NCBI GenBank assembly: GCA_028875335.1
Contig: JAPPEF010000134.1
Coordinates: 1-14,404 of the forward strand
From: Gemmatimonadota bacterium
GTDB lineage: Bacteria; Latescibacterota; UBA2968; UBA8231
Length of the DNA: 14,404 nt
Reading direction: 5' to 3'
Shown: one piece after another, positions 1-6,753 of the stretch
How the letters are laid out: the number at the start of each line of letters is the position of its first letter
How positions within the stretch are numbered: position 1 is the first letter of the stretch
Translations under genes and position numbers: made by a program
Notes under the pieces: model-generated
The model's input: only the letters and a program-made list of their open reading frames with translations
The model's database searches: none
What the model was told of the DNA's origin: nothing

Positions 1-562
1 CAAGGATCTTTTCGTCGCCAACGGCCATGTCTATCCGCAGGTCGACAGGGCGAACCTAGGCATCAGCTATGCCCAGACAAATCAACTGTTCGAGAATAGG
101 GGGGATGGCACCTTTGCCGAGGTGTCCCTGACCTCGGGCGCGGGACTGCAGATCGAGAAGGTAAGCAGGGGCGCTTCCTTCGGGGATTACGACGAGGACG
201 GCGACCTCGACATATTCGTCTTGGAGCTCAACGATCTCCCGACGCTGCTGCGCAATGACGGGGGTGATCAAAACAACTATCTGATAGTCCAGACGGAAGG
301 CACCGAGAGCAACAGGGACGGCATCGGCGCGCGGGTAAAGCTCCGCTGCGGGGACGTGACGCAGGTCAATGAGGTGCGGAGCGGTTCGAGCTATCTATCG
401 CAGAACGACTTGAGGGTCCACTTCGGCCTGGGCGAGTGCACTATTGTAGACCGGCTGGAAGTACTCTGGCCGAGCGGTCTGGTCGAGCGCTTTGCAGACC
501 TGTCTTCCAACAGGGTGCTGGTGATTCGCGAGGGAAGCGGAATCGTTCAGCCGAGCCAGTGA
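1..562 (+). CDS. ASPIC/UnbV (CRTAC1-like) FG-GAP repeat protein, 3' end only
   Basis: The reading frame is open from base 2 to the TGA at 560-562, so the 5' part lies outside the window. The first visible residues are KDLFVANGHVYPQVD, the hallmark preceding the last FG-GAP repeat in this family. An FG-GAP calcium-binding loop follows (DYDEDGDLDIF, about bases 187-219). The C-terminal ASPIC/UnbV domain comes next, with GIGARVKL, EVRSGSSYLSQND and the closing LEVLWPSG. Members are secreted or surface beta-propeller proteins and are very numerous in FCB-group and planctomycete genomes. Their ligands are mostly unknown, and no enzymatic residues are visible. The gene ends normally. The next gene on this strand is more than 600 bp away, so it is the last gene of its unit. 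Confidence 0.9.
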   Translation, partial: KDLFVANGHVYPQVDRANLGISYAQTNQLFENRGDGTFAEVSLTSGAGLQIEKVSRGASFGDYDEDGDLDIFVLELNDLPTLLRNDGGDQNNYLIVQTEGTESNRDGIGARVKLRCGDVTQVNEVRSGSSYLSQNDLRVHFGLGECTIVDRLEVLWPSGLVERFADLSSNRVLVIREGSGIVQPSQ

Positions 563-581
563 CGGCGGCCTGACGTGTATG

Positions 582-609
582 GACACTACCCGACCTAACG
601 GACAGTGTC
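582..609 (+). terminator. Stem-loop just after the ASPIC gene, possible terminator
   Basis: GACACT (582-587) pairs with AGTGTC (604-609). Inside a symmetric ac/ac internal loop, CCG (590-592) pairs with CGG (599-601), leaving a 6-nt loop. It lies 20 bp after the stop codon, where a terminator is expected. No T-run follows, so it may instead be a Rho-dependent or RNA-stabilising hairpin. Confidence 0.3.
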
Positions 610-1191
610 AGCCCCGGCATTGATCAGCAGATGGGGTTTTAGTCGTTATAGGGGGGATTATGGTGAAAATGCCAGTGTGACAGGGGTGTTCGAGTTATGA
701 GAAAGACGGTCCATTTGCATTAAAAAAACTAATAGATCTTTCTCTGATTATTCACAAATCAAGCGGGCTACGGATAGCTAACCCTCCTCGATTGAGCACG
801 TGGGTATAGATCATCGTCGTGCTGACATCTGGACATATTTTCGCTCACTCATTAAGTTAAGCATCTAGGGAAAATTTGTGACACGAGCCGAAACGCACAG
901 GTGCGTCTCTCAGGGATAGCCTCTTGAGACTGATGATGGCAGGCTGTGTCTACGTGGTTGCTGGTCCAACTGGATTCTGGTCGGGGTTCTTGATCTCCGA
1001 AATCATCGCAATCACCGCTCGATTGTCTTCAATCGGAAAGGAGGATTTGCTTATGGGCAAAATCATTTCGTTACTAGAGGCCTCCCTCCCTTACGGGCTC
1101 AGCCCGCTGAAGAGCTTGTGAGATCCAAGCGAAAAGGGAAGCTGTCAGTGCGATTACTTATGGCACAATATATACCTGTGGGAGAGCGATA
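610..1191. other. Intergenic stretch with no convincing gene
   Basis: No long open frame has coding character here. The stretch from about 715 to 770 is distinctly AT-rich (a run of seven A at 722-728), unlike the GC-rich genes on both sides. A TTG-started frame at 924-1121 shows no recognisable family. Only its last 22 codons have a good ribosome-binding site and are listed separately. The 3' end should hold the toxin-antitoxin promoter: TATATA at 1169-1174 is -10-like, but no good -35 lies at the right distance. Confidence 0.5.
1053..1121 (+). CDS. Possible 22-residue small ORF with a strong Shine-Dalgarno
   Basis: AAAGGAGG at 1037-1044 is close to an ideal Shine-Dalgarno, and an ATG follows 8 nt later at 1053. 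The frame encodes a 22-residue peptide starting MGKIISLLEASL and ends with TGA at 1119-1121. The N-terminal half could form a short amphipathic helix. The ORF ends 70 bp upstream of the antitoxin gene. No family is recognised. The ribosome-binding site is the only real support, and the start also lies inside a longer open frame without coding signs, so chance is quite possible. Confidence 0.2.
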   Translation: MGKIISLLEASLPYGLSPLKSL

Positions 1192-1422
1192 ATGCGCGAA
1201 TCGGATCTCTTCGCCCGTATCACAATTGATCCAAAACAATGTGGAGGACGTCCCTGCATCCGGGGAATGCGCATCCGCGTCAACGACGTACTCGAACTCC
1301 TCGCCGCTGGCGAGACGCCTGAGCAAATCCTAGCAGACTATTCCTATCTCCAGCCGGATGATATTGCCGCTAGTCTTCTGTACGCGGCGCATCAGCTTGA
1401 TCACCCCATTCTAGCCGCCTAG
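1192..1422 (+). CDS. DUF433 family antitoxin
   Basis: This 76-residue protein matches the DUF433 (VapB-like) family over nearly its whole length. It has RITIDPKQCGGRPCIRG, then MRIRVNDVLELLAAGETPEQ, then a helical segment with the ADYSYLQPDDI motif. DUF433 proteins carry a winged or helix-turn-helix fold and are thought to act as antitoxins that bind their partner and repress the promoter. The ATG at 1192 is preceded by GTGGGAGAG (1178-1186). The gene ends 16 bp before the DUF5615 gene, which is the standard pairing. Length is normal and nothing is truncated. Autoregulation is expected from the family, but no operator could be defined. Confidence 0.9.
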   Translation: MRESDLFARITIDPKQCGGRPCIRGMRIRVNDVLELLAAGETPEQILADYSYLQPDDIAASLLYAAHQLDHPILAA

Positions 1423-1438
1423 GATTGGGGGCGTCACA

Positions 1439-1828
1439 GTGGGCGATGAGTCGAATCGCGCCGAGACGCTCCAATTCTGGATCGACGCTCAACTGCCGCC
1501 CGCTCTGGCACAATGGCTACAGCGGGCACACGGCACCGAGGCGAGGCATGTCGAAGACCTTGGGCTCCACCGTGCGGAGGACACGAAGATCTTCACCGAG
1601 GCGCGAGCAACGGACCGCCCGATTGTAGTCGTTACAAAGGACGACGACTTCTCAAAGCTACTCGGCCAGCATGGGCCGCCACCGCAGGTCGTTTGGGTAC
1701 GGTGCGGCAATATAACGAACCGAGAACTCCATCGCATCATGATTGAGACTTGGGCGAACGCGGTCGCGCTACTCGCAGCGGGTGAAGCACTTGTCGAGAT
1801 CCGGCGACGCAGTGATGGGGCTAGCTAA
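1439..1828 (+). CDS. DUF5615 PIN-like toxin
   Basis: This 129-residue protein has the DUF5615 PIN-like layout. FWIDAQLPPALAQWL contains the first acidic residue (D16). It is followed by HVEDLGL (D40), ED at 47-48 and the strand IVVVTKDDDF (D68-D70), then VVWVRCGNITN. PIN-like folds use clustered acidic residues to hold Mg2+ for RNA cleavage, so a ribonuclease toxin is inferred and not shown. The start is GTG at 1439, with GGGGG (1427-1431) 7 nt upstream. No ATG lies before the catalytic FWID motif, so GTG is the only sensible start. It is co-transcribed with the DUF433 gene 16 bp upstream. All acidic motifs appear intact, so the pair may be functional. Confidence 0.87.
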   Translation: MGDESNRAETLQFWIDAQLPPALAQWLQRAHGTEARHVEDLGLHRAEDTKIFTEARATDRPIVVVTKDDDFSKLLGQHGPPPQVVWVRCGNITNRELHRIMIETWANAVALLAAGEALVEIRRRSDGAS

Positions 1829-1997
1829 CGAAGCGCTGTTGGAAGGTGGGCTCAGCCCTTTCGCGGACTTGGAGGTGCCTTTAGCGCACTTAAGCGACAA
1901 CGTAAAAGAGCCGTGCTACCCTGTCGAGGATTTTTCGTTGATGGAGGGCCCGCCCAATATCTCTACCGACCTACAATCCCAACGTCCCGCCGGGGTC

Positions 1998-4283
1998 TCA
2001 ATAGACGATCAACACCATTCGGTTGACGCTCTGGCTGTGGGCGTCGCTTTCCACTTTGAGCCGTAGAAAGTAGTGACCGGGCGGCACCAGATCGCCCGAT
2101 TGGTCTCGCCCGTCCCAGACCAGTTCCTGGGCGCCGGCCAGCGCTTGTCCCGAAATCTGGCGCACCCGGCGACCGGCTAGGTCGAAAAGCTCCAGTTTCA
2201 GCGGTCTGTGCTCCAGCACGTTGATCAGGTTCAGGCTGATAAAGAGGCGGTCACCTATGCCGTCGCCATTGGGTGTGAGCACTCTGGGGTACACGGAGAG
2301 ATGGGCGAAGAGGGCGCGGTCCAGGGGCAACTCGACGATATTGGTACTGCTTTCGACCTGTGGGTTGGCGTCACCCGGTTCGACCCGCTGGCGCACGTCC
2401 GGACCCAACTCGCTGTCTTCGAGAAAGAGGTCAAAACGCGTGGCCTGCAGGAAAGCGGCGGCCTCAAAGCGCATCTCCACCAGTTCGCCGCTCTGCACCC
2501 GGCGGGGGAACTGCAAACGGAAGCCGACGCTGTCCTCTCGCGCTTGGACCTCGATGGGCGCGCCATCGAGGCGGGTGTCGACAAAGCGCAGGGGCGTGGA
2601 GGCCTCTATGGCCAGCCGATCAAAGCCTGCGCGAGTAGCAGGGGCGCGCAGCCAGTAGGAAAAGGTCACCATGGTGCCCGGCTCGACTTGGAAGGGGTAG
2701 ACCTCGGCGCTGACGCGTTCGGCGATGGGATCGGCGAAGTCCAGGCTCACCCAGTCTAGGGAGGGCGCCCGCAGGGGGGAGTCGCTCACCAGACGCGCGT
2801 CGAGCTGGACGAAGCGCCTGAGCGAGGGCGAGAGGAAGGTCTGGCCGGAGGTCGCGTAGATATTGCTCCAGGGACTCCAGTCGCCGCCGGGCGTAGAGGT
2901 CGTATCGATGGGGCCGCGGAAAGAGGGAATGAGCTTGTCCCACCTCCTTGCGGTGACTTCTTTGAGATTCTTGTCGTAGTAGGTGAAATTCTGCTCCAGT
3001 TCGTTGCCCGAGCGGCTGCGCAGTTCGAGCCTGGTGCCGACGGGCACATCGGCGCCCCAGCGAAGGGCGTTGACATTCTTCCGGCCTCCGAGGTCGAGGA
3101 TGGGGGAGTGGAAGCGCACCTCGCGCGGAAAACCCTCGCTGAAGACCATGATCTCCGCAGTGTGGCCACTGGAGTAGCAATCGGGCGCGCTAGTGCCGGA
3201 TGCGGTGGTACAACTGGCGTCCCAAGTCTTGAAGAGGATGCGCAGGAAACGCGTGGGGATGGGGGCGAAGTGGTGCGCGACCATGCCCTGGCGCCGGGTG
3301 GCACGCGGCAGGACGCCGGAAAAGTGCTTGGTCCAGTGCAGTGAGCCGTCCGCGGCCAGCGAGCCGTCCGAGGTCATCATCTCGTGGAAGTTCATACTGA
3401 AATGCCGCCCGCGATCGATATGGCCGATGTGGTGCACCTGGTCGACCCAGTAGACGGCGCCCAGGTCCAGGATGATCCAGGCCCAGACATCGTTGGAGGC
3501 GCGCGGGACTCGGCCGCTGCGCCACCAGGTGTTGATCCGGCCGTCGATCAGCAGCAGGGCATTGGTCAGCGTCGCTTCGACGAAATCTGTGCCGCCGGTG
3601 CCGATGATGATCTCGACGGCTCCGCCCCGCTCGCGCAAGTCTGAGACCAGGTTGTCGCCCAGGGCTTCCACTTCGATTTCGACCAGCCGCGCCTCGGCCT
3701 CGGCCTTGAGCGCTTCGAGACGCACGAACTGGATCGGCGTCGGGGGTATGGCGGGAATGGCGAAGTCGACTCGGTGGGCGCTGTTTGCGCCGAAGCGCTC
3801 GGCGATGCGGTAGGTCAGGGTGCCGGGGACCGGGACATCGGCTACGTCGATGAACTGCTCCCCGGTGGACAGCAGCAGGTTGAAAATCTCAAAAGGGGGT
3901 GCAGCGTCGTCGAAGACCAGGGAGACACGGCTAGCCGGCACGCCGCGGCCCAGGTCCACCTCGACCCAGCCCGTCTTTTCGAGGTCGCCCGAGGCGGGCT
4001 GCCAGCCGGTCGCGGGGTCGCCGTCAAAGACTAGGGCTGCGGTGGCGCGGTTGGACCCGGCGTCGCGGAGGCCGCCGCCATGGTCTAGGGCATCGAGTGC
4101 GGCATTGATTTTTTTGCGAACTGCCAAAGGGCGGACGACCCCTTGGGGCGTCAGTTCGACGATCCCCAAGGGCAGGGTCCACTGGCGCCACTGGGCGGCG
4201 TTGTCAAAGCGCAATTCCTCGGCATTGAGCGGAGCAGCCGCAACGAGTGCCAACACGGCGCAGCGCAGATGTTTGGGTTTCAT
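1998..4283 (-). CDS. Secreted discoidin-like protein with FlgD/CHU_C-type C-terminal domain
   Basis: The 761-residue product starts at ATG 4283, with AAGGA 9 nt upstream. A TTG codon directly before it extends the open frame by one residue. A short signal peptide (LRCAVLALVAAAPLNAEE) marks export. Two F5/8-type-C (discoidin)-like sandwich regions follow at about 75-205 (ATAALVFDGDPATGW, VEVDLG) and 235-385 (LLIDGRINTWW, IILDLG). A spacer with SPWSNIY is next, then a block at about 523-640 (SYWLRAP, AGFDRLAI, VEPGDANP). The C-terminus is an Ig-like domain starting LTPNGDGIGD (670-679) and including FDLAGRRVR, WDGRDQSGDLVPPG. Discoidin domains usually bind carbohydrate or other surface ligands. 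The C-terminal domain resembles FlgD-Ig and gliding/T9SS-associated domains. The architecture matches the protein at 12258-14003. Exact ligand and anchoring are unknown. Confidence 0.85.
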   Translation of the reverse strand: MKPKHLRCAVLALVAAAPLNAEELRFDNAAQWRQWTLPLGIVELTPQGVVRPLAVRKKINAALDALDHGGGLRDAGSNRATAALVFDGDPATGWQPASGDLEKTGWVEVDLGRGVPASRVSLVFDDAAPPFEIFNLLLSTGEQFIDVADVPVPGTLTYRIAERFGANSAHRVDFAIPAIPPTPIQFVRLEALKAEAEARLVEIEVEALGDNLVSDLRERGGAVEIIIGTGGTDFVEATLTNALLLIDGRINTWWRSGRVPRASNDVWAWIILDLGAVYWVDQVHHIGHIDRGRHFSMNFHEMMTSDGSLAADGSLHWTKHFSGVLPRATRRQGMVAHHFAPIPTRFLRILFKTWDASCTTASGTSAPDCYSSGHTAEIMVFSEGFPREVRFHSPILDLGGRKNVNALRWGADVPVGTRLELRSRSGNELEQNFTYYDKNLKEVTARRWDKLIPSFRGPIDTTSTPGGDWSPWSNIYATSGQTFLSPSLRRFVQLDARLVSDSPLRAPSLDWVSLDFADPIAERVSAEVYPFQVEPGTMVTFSYWLRAPATRAGFDRLAIEASTPLRFVDTRLDGAPIEVQAREDSVGFRLQFPRRVQSGELVEMRFEAAAFLQATRFDLFLEDSELGPDVRQRVEPGDANPQVESSTNIVELPLDRALFAHLSVYPRVLTPNGDGIGDRLFISLNLINVLEHRPLKLELFDLAGRRVRQISGQALAGAQELVWDGRDQSGDLVPPGHYFLRLKVESDAHSQSVNRMVLIVY

Positions 4284-4373
4284 CAAGGCCGATCCTTTGC
4301 GTTGGGAGGCAATCCCAAGGAATAGACAGCTTGGTTTTCTAACCGCCTTGTCGAAACACCCTCTGTTGTCCGT

Positions 4374-4402
4374 ATTATACGCCCTCTGCGCTCGGGGGAC
4401 AA
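4374..4402 (-). promoter_or_regulatory. Sigma70-type promoter for the discoidin/FlgD-like gene
   Basis: Read on the minus strand, TTGTCC (4397-4402, -35) is separated by exactly 17 bp from a perfect TATAAT (4374-4379, -10). It lies about 90 bp upstream of the ATG at 4283, in the only non-coding gap before that gene. The -35 matches consensus at 4 of 6 positions. This suggests the gene is transcribed on its own rather than by read-through from the PhyH gene. Confidence 0.6.
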
Positions 4403-4485
4403 GCGCGCCTTCGCCTTATTCACTCATGCCGCCGTCCTATTGCTGACTTCCCATTCGCCCGCATCAACGACCGGCCGCCAAGAGT

Positions 4486-6123
4486 TCACAGTTTGCTCGA
4501 GGGCCATGCAAAAGGGCGCCGGCCGTCGTGCCCGTACGTGAAGAGCGCGGTCCGCCTCGGTGACTCAGCCTCCCAGCGGTACGCCCCGTGACAGACCGTC
4601 CCTCCCAAAAAGAAGAGAACAGACCCGCGACGCATTGGAATGTGGCGGATCGGCGCGCGCTCGTTGCAGGTCCGCACCGAATGCGGCAAGGGGTAGCACG
4701 ATTTGTGACTGCCCGGCACTACGACAAATCCGCCATCGTCGGGCCCGACGTCGTTGAGCTGCCAGGCGACGTTGATGCCCGACCTCGTGTGCACGCGCCC
4801 GTTTACTATCTCGTAGTGCTTGCCGATGCAGGTCGGGTTGGCGTTCCCCGAGTGCAGCATCTGCCCGCTCGAGCCTTTGACGTGGCACAGGGCCGTGTTC
4901 TGAGTTACCCTGTACCCTGGTCCAATCATCCAGTTCAAGCGCTGGATGACGGCCGGATGCGCCAGCATTTTGAGGAAAGGCGCATTGTGCGGTGCCGGTA
5001 GCTGAAACAAGTCCTTCAGGTCCGGCCGGCCCGTGCCCGAAATCGTCGGTGCCCCAGGGATGTCGGCAAGCGTCACGTCCCCGTCGAGCTTGTTGTCGCC
5101 TACGCCCCGGTACACTAGGCGGTCGAGGTTGGCGTCGATGCCCACCACGGCCGCATCGACCCAATCATCGTCCATGACGCCCTCGACCAACAGGAAGCCC
5201 TGAGTGTCAAACGCCCAGCGCTCGGCGTGATCATCTCGGCGTTCGGACTCGAGGGCAGAGGAGGCCCTCTGCGCCGCGTCGGCATCGTCGGCGGAGGTGA
5301 GCCAAGTGGTAGCGCCGTCCGATAGGAGCAGGCGACGCGAGTCGCCGCCCGCCAGCACGGTTTGCTCAGCCTCGCCCAGCCCTTCCGCCCATGCGGGCAG
5401 GGGCTGCTTGTCTTGCTGGTCAGGTGGCCCCTGTGGCCGAGCCGTGCGCGAGATGAAATTTACCACGAGTAGCTCGCCCCCATCACCCTGCGGGCAGACC
5501 CCGTGCAGCGTGCTAGCGGCGCACAGCAGCACGTCGCCCGCCGCCAGCGCCGGGCGCTCGGCGAAGCGACTGGAGGATGGAAGCGGTGGGTCAGGTAGCC
5601 CGCTCTTGTGCGAGGAGGGCACGACCACCAACGGGCACTTGCCTTCTGCCGAGTCCGTGAGGGCGATGGCCACCACCAGCCCCTGGCACTGCCGGATGCG
5701 GACTTCTTCCCAGGCACCGCCGGCCCGCGTAAGCTGAGTTCCGTCGGCGTTGCGGCCATTCCACCCCGCTAGGTTGATGTACGCCCGGTCCAGCGTGTGC
5801 GCCCCGCCTTCCAGTGGCAGCGAGGCTTCGTCGTACCCTCCTGCGGCGGCAGCAGGGACATGCCTCGCAGGGCCGTCTTGGCGAAAGCCATCGCCGCATA
5901 GCTCGCGCACGTAGCGTCCGACGGCACCGGCCTCGCTGCAGAGATCGCCCAGCCCATCGCCGCTGTCGCGGCACGCGGACAGCTCGGCTTGGCTGAGGAG
6001 TTGCGGCAGCACGACGAACCCGAGCGCGTCGAAGGTGAAGTTCTGCTCTATGGTAAGGATCGATGGCTCGTGTACGTGCGTCGCCTCGTTCCAGTGGTTC
6101 ACGGCGTAGGTGTCGATGCCCAT
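4486..6123 (-). CDS. Two-domain phytanoyl-CoA dioxygenase (PhyH)-like protein
   Basis: The 545-residue protein appears to be two PhyH-like cupins in tandem. The N-terminal half (about 25-230) opens with FDALGFVVLPQLLSQAEL and has PSSHKSG (169-175) and TLHGVCPQ (H207). The C-terminal half (about 300-540) has FDTQGFLLVEGVM, VAWQLNDVGPDDGGFVVVPGSHKS (split here as VAWQLNDV and VVVPGSHKS), VCHGAYRW (distal H512) and RRTALFTY (R524). PhyH enzymes are Fe(II)/2-oxoglutarate oxygenases that hydroxylate small molecules. The canonical HxD iron ligands are not evident: the C-terminal half has LHSGN (H424), as in a subgroup with LHGG, and the N-terminal half has only its distal His. ATG 6123 has GGAG 8 nt upstream. 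No signal peptide is seen, so it should be cytoplasmic. Substrate unknown. Confidence 0.8.
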   Translation of the reverse strand: MGIDTYAVNHWNEATHVHEPSILTIEQNFTFDALGFVVLPQLLSQAELSACRDSGDGLGDLCSEAGAVGRYVRELCGDGFRQDGPARHVPAAAAGGYDEASLPLEGGAHTLDRAYINLAGWNGRNADGTQLTRAGGAWEEVRIRQCQGLVVAIALTDSAEGKCPLVVVPSSHKSGLPDPPLPSSSRFAERPALAAGDVLLCAASTLHGVCPQGDGGELLVVNFISRTARPQGPPDQQDKQPLPAWAEGLGEAEQTVLAGGDSRRLLLSDGATTWLTSADDADAAQRASSALESERRDDHAERWAFDTQGFLLVEGVMDDDWVDAAVVGIDANLDRLVYRGVGDNKLDGDVTLADIPGAPTISGTGRPDLKDLFQLPAPHNAPFLKMLAHPAVIQRLNWMIGPGYRVTQNTALCHVKGSSGQMLHSGNANPTCIGKHYEIVNGRVHTRSGINVAWQLNDVGPDDGGFVVVPGSHKSCYPLPHSVRTCNERAPIRHIPMRRGSVLFFLGGTVCHGAYRWEAESPRRTALFTYGHDGRRPFAWPSSKL

Positions 6124-6186
6124 AAGAAAGTCTCCAGGGGACTGTCGCCTTTAGGCGACGGGGGAACGGAGACCGGCTTGAGCGAT

Positions 6187-6228
6187 GGGCGCGTAGCGCC
6201 CTGAGCTTGAGCCAATCTACGATAGATT
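6187..6228. repeat. Palindromes between the PhyH gene start and the mobile-element remnant
   Basis: Two perfect inverted repeats with 3-nt centres lie 60-105 bp upstream of the PhyH start codon. GGGCGC (6187-6192) pairs with GCGCCC (6196-6201) around GTA, and AATCTA (6214-6219) pairs with TAGATT (6223-6228) around CGA. An 8-bp direct repeat GCTTGAGC occurs at 6176-6183 and 6205-6212, bracketing the first palindrome. These could be operator sites for the PhyH promoter or subterminal structures of the IS200/IS605-like remnant. The sequence does not decide between the two. Confidence 0.4.
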
Positions 6229-6296
6229 TAGCCTATGAATCGACGCGGACTCATAGGAAAGATTGATTTTACGCGGTTTGGCATAATCGAGAGTCT

Positions 6297-6584
6297 TTCT
6301 CTTGTAGGATGCGCTCTTTGACAAGAGAATAGGTAGGAGGTTCCAGCACCGAACCGCGTGCTGGGTAAAACCTGTTGCGTGGTCAACCTTACAGGAGCGT
6401 TCGGCAAGGCTGAAAGTGCCGGCCGCGAAACCGCAAAGCGGCAAACGCTGGCGGTGGGTTGTCCTACTAAAGTCTCAACTCCGGTTGAGCATCCGGCCCG
6501 GTGCGGGCCTGCGGGGCGTAACGCAGAGGTAGTCAACTCATGCGTGCCCCGCGAAGCTGTCTGCTTTAGCTGACGGTAGTTCAC
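6297..6584 (+). ncRNA. Candidate TnpB-type guide (omega) RNA / highly structured RNA
   Basis: Successive perfect stems cover this stretch: 6297-6305/6321-6329 (9 bp); 6343-6349/6358-6364 (7 bp) inside 6338-6342/6369-6373; a three-way junction closed by AGCGTT (6396-6401)/AACGCT (6444-6449) that holds CGGCA/TGCCG (6402-6421) and GCCGC/GCGGC (6422-6442); CTCAAC/GTTGAG (6474-6489); GGCCC/GGGCC (6495-6509); GCGGGGC/GCCCCGC (6511-6517/6546-6552) stacked on ACGCA/TGCGT (6521-6525/6541-6545); and the terminal TTTA hairpin. In TnpB systems the omega RNA overlaps the end of tnpB and stops at the element's right end, with the guide read from flanking DNA. The layout here fits that: the scaffold ends at 6584 and the flank starts AGTTAGACCTCGATGG. 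The 5' end is uncertain. Confidence 0.5.
6337..6573 (+). pseudogene. tnpB C-terminal tail remnant
   Basis: An open frame runs from just after a TAG at 6334-6336 to the TGA at 6571-6573 inside the right-end hairpin, the usual place for a tnpB stop. It reads ...GRETAKRQTLAVGCPTKVSTP..., then PAGRNAEVVNS, and ends CVPREAVCFS. This resembles the low-conservation tail that follows the DRDxNAAxNI motif in IS1341-type TnpB proteins. The RuvC-like catalytic residues and the CxxC zinc finger that would precede it are absent, so nothing active can be made. A 148-codon frame on the opposite strand (6228-6674) is a mirror of this structured region and is not taken as a gene. Confidence 0.45.
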
Positions 6585-6615
6585 AGTTAGACCTCGATGG
6601 ATTCTGGAGGGTGGA

Positions 6616-6676
6616 CGGTGTTTTCTGGCATCTCTCCGTCCCACATCCACGGCGATGCTACCTACCGAAAACACCG
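6616..6676. repeat. 10-bp inverted repeat with an alternative pairing upstream of the GDPD gene
   Basis: CGGTGTTTTC (6616-6625) is perfectly complementary to GAAAACACCG (6667-6676) across a 41-nt spacer. A competing stem, GTGGACGG (6611-6618) with CCGTCCCAC (6636-6644, one bulge), shares bases 6616-6618, so the two cannot coexist. The structure ends 77 bp before the GDPD start codon. It could be a leader switch, a protein-binding site or another decayed insertion end. No ligand class is recognised. Confidence 0.35.
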
Positions 6677-6753
6677 CTACGGCGGCAAACTAAACAAAGT
6701 TCGCGTATCTTACAACTACGGCTCCTATTGAGCAAACTCGTAAGGAAAATGCA

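Larger units (their letters stand above)
6143..6584 (+). mobile_element. Decayed IS200/IS605 (IS1341-type) element remnant, transposase lost
   Basis: Two hairpins of the same size, orientation and TTTA loop delimit this stretch: GTCGCC-TTTA-GGCGAC (6144-6159), followed by GGGGGAAC, and GTCTGC-TTTA-GCTGAC (6559-6574), followed by GGTAGTTCAC. Related left- and right-end hairpins on one strand are the hallmark of IS200/IS605 elements. The right hairpin plus TAGTTCAC matches the typical right end of IS1341-type tnpB elements from memory. Between them lie a tnpB-like C-terminal tail and a structured RNA. No tnpA and no tnpB catalytic core remain. The exact left boundary and the target motif are not defined, so the left end given is the first base of the hairpin region. 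Confidence 0.55.

Noticed and set aside
924..1121. 65-codon TTG-started frame
   Set aside because: Weak start, no ribosome-binding site and no family resemblance. Only its last 22 codons have a good initiation signal.
1095..1858. The same 11-bp palindrome GGGCTCAGCCC at 1095-1105 and 1848-1858, bracketing the toxin-antitoxin genes
   Set aside because: Matches of 11 bp are expected many times by chance in 14 kb, the flanks differ, and no other sign of an integrated cassette was seen.
2208..2759. Several plus-strand frames of 80-210 codons opposite the large minus-strand genes
   Set aside because: They lie wholly within confident GC-rich genes, have low-complexity compositions and no motifs, and are typical shadow frames.
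6140..6600. CRISPR array or group II intron as an explanation of the repeated hairpins
   Set aside because: There is no regularly spaced identical repeat. No intron 5' boundary or domain V-like hairpin was seen. The stems differ in sequence from each other.
6228..6674. 148-codon minus-strand open frame across the structured region
   Set aside because: It mirrors the tnpB tail and the RNA stems, has no recognisable family or ribosome-binding site, and spans both sides of the element's right end.
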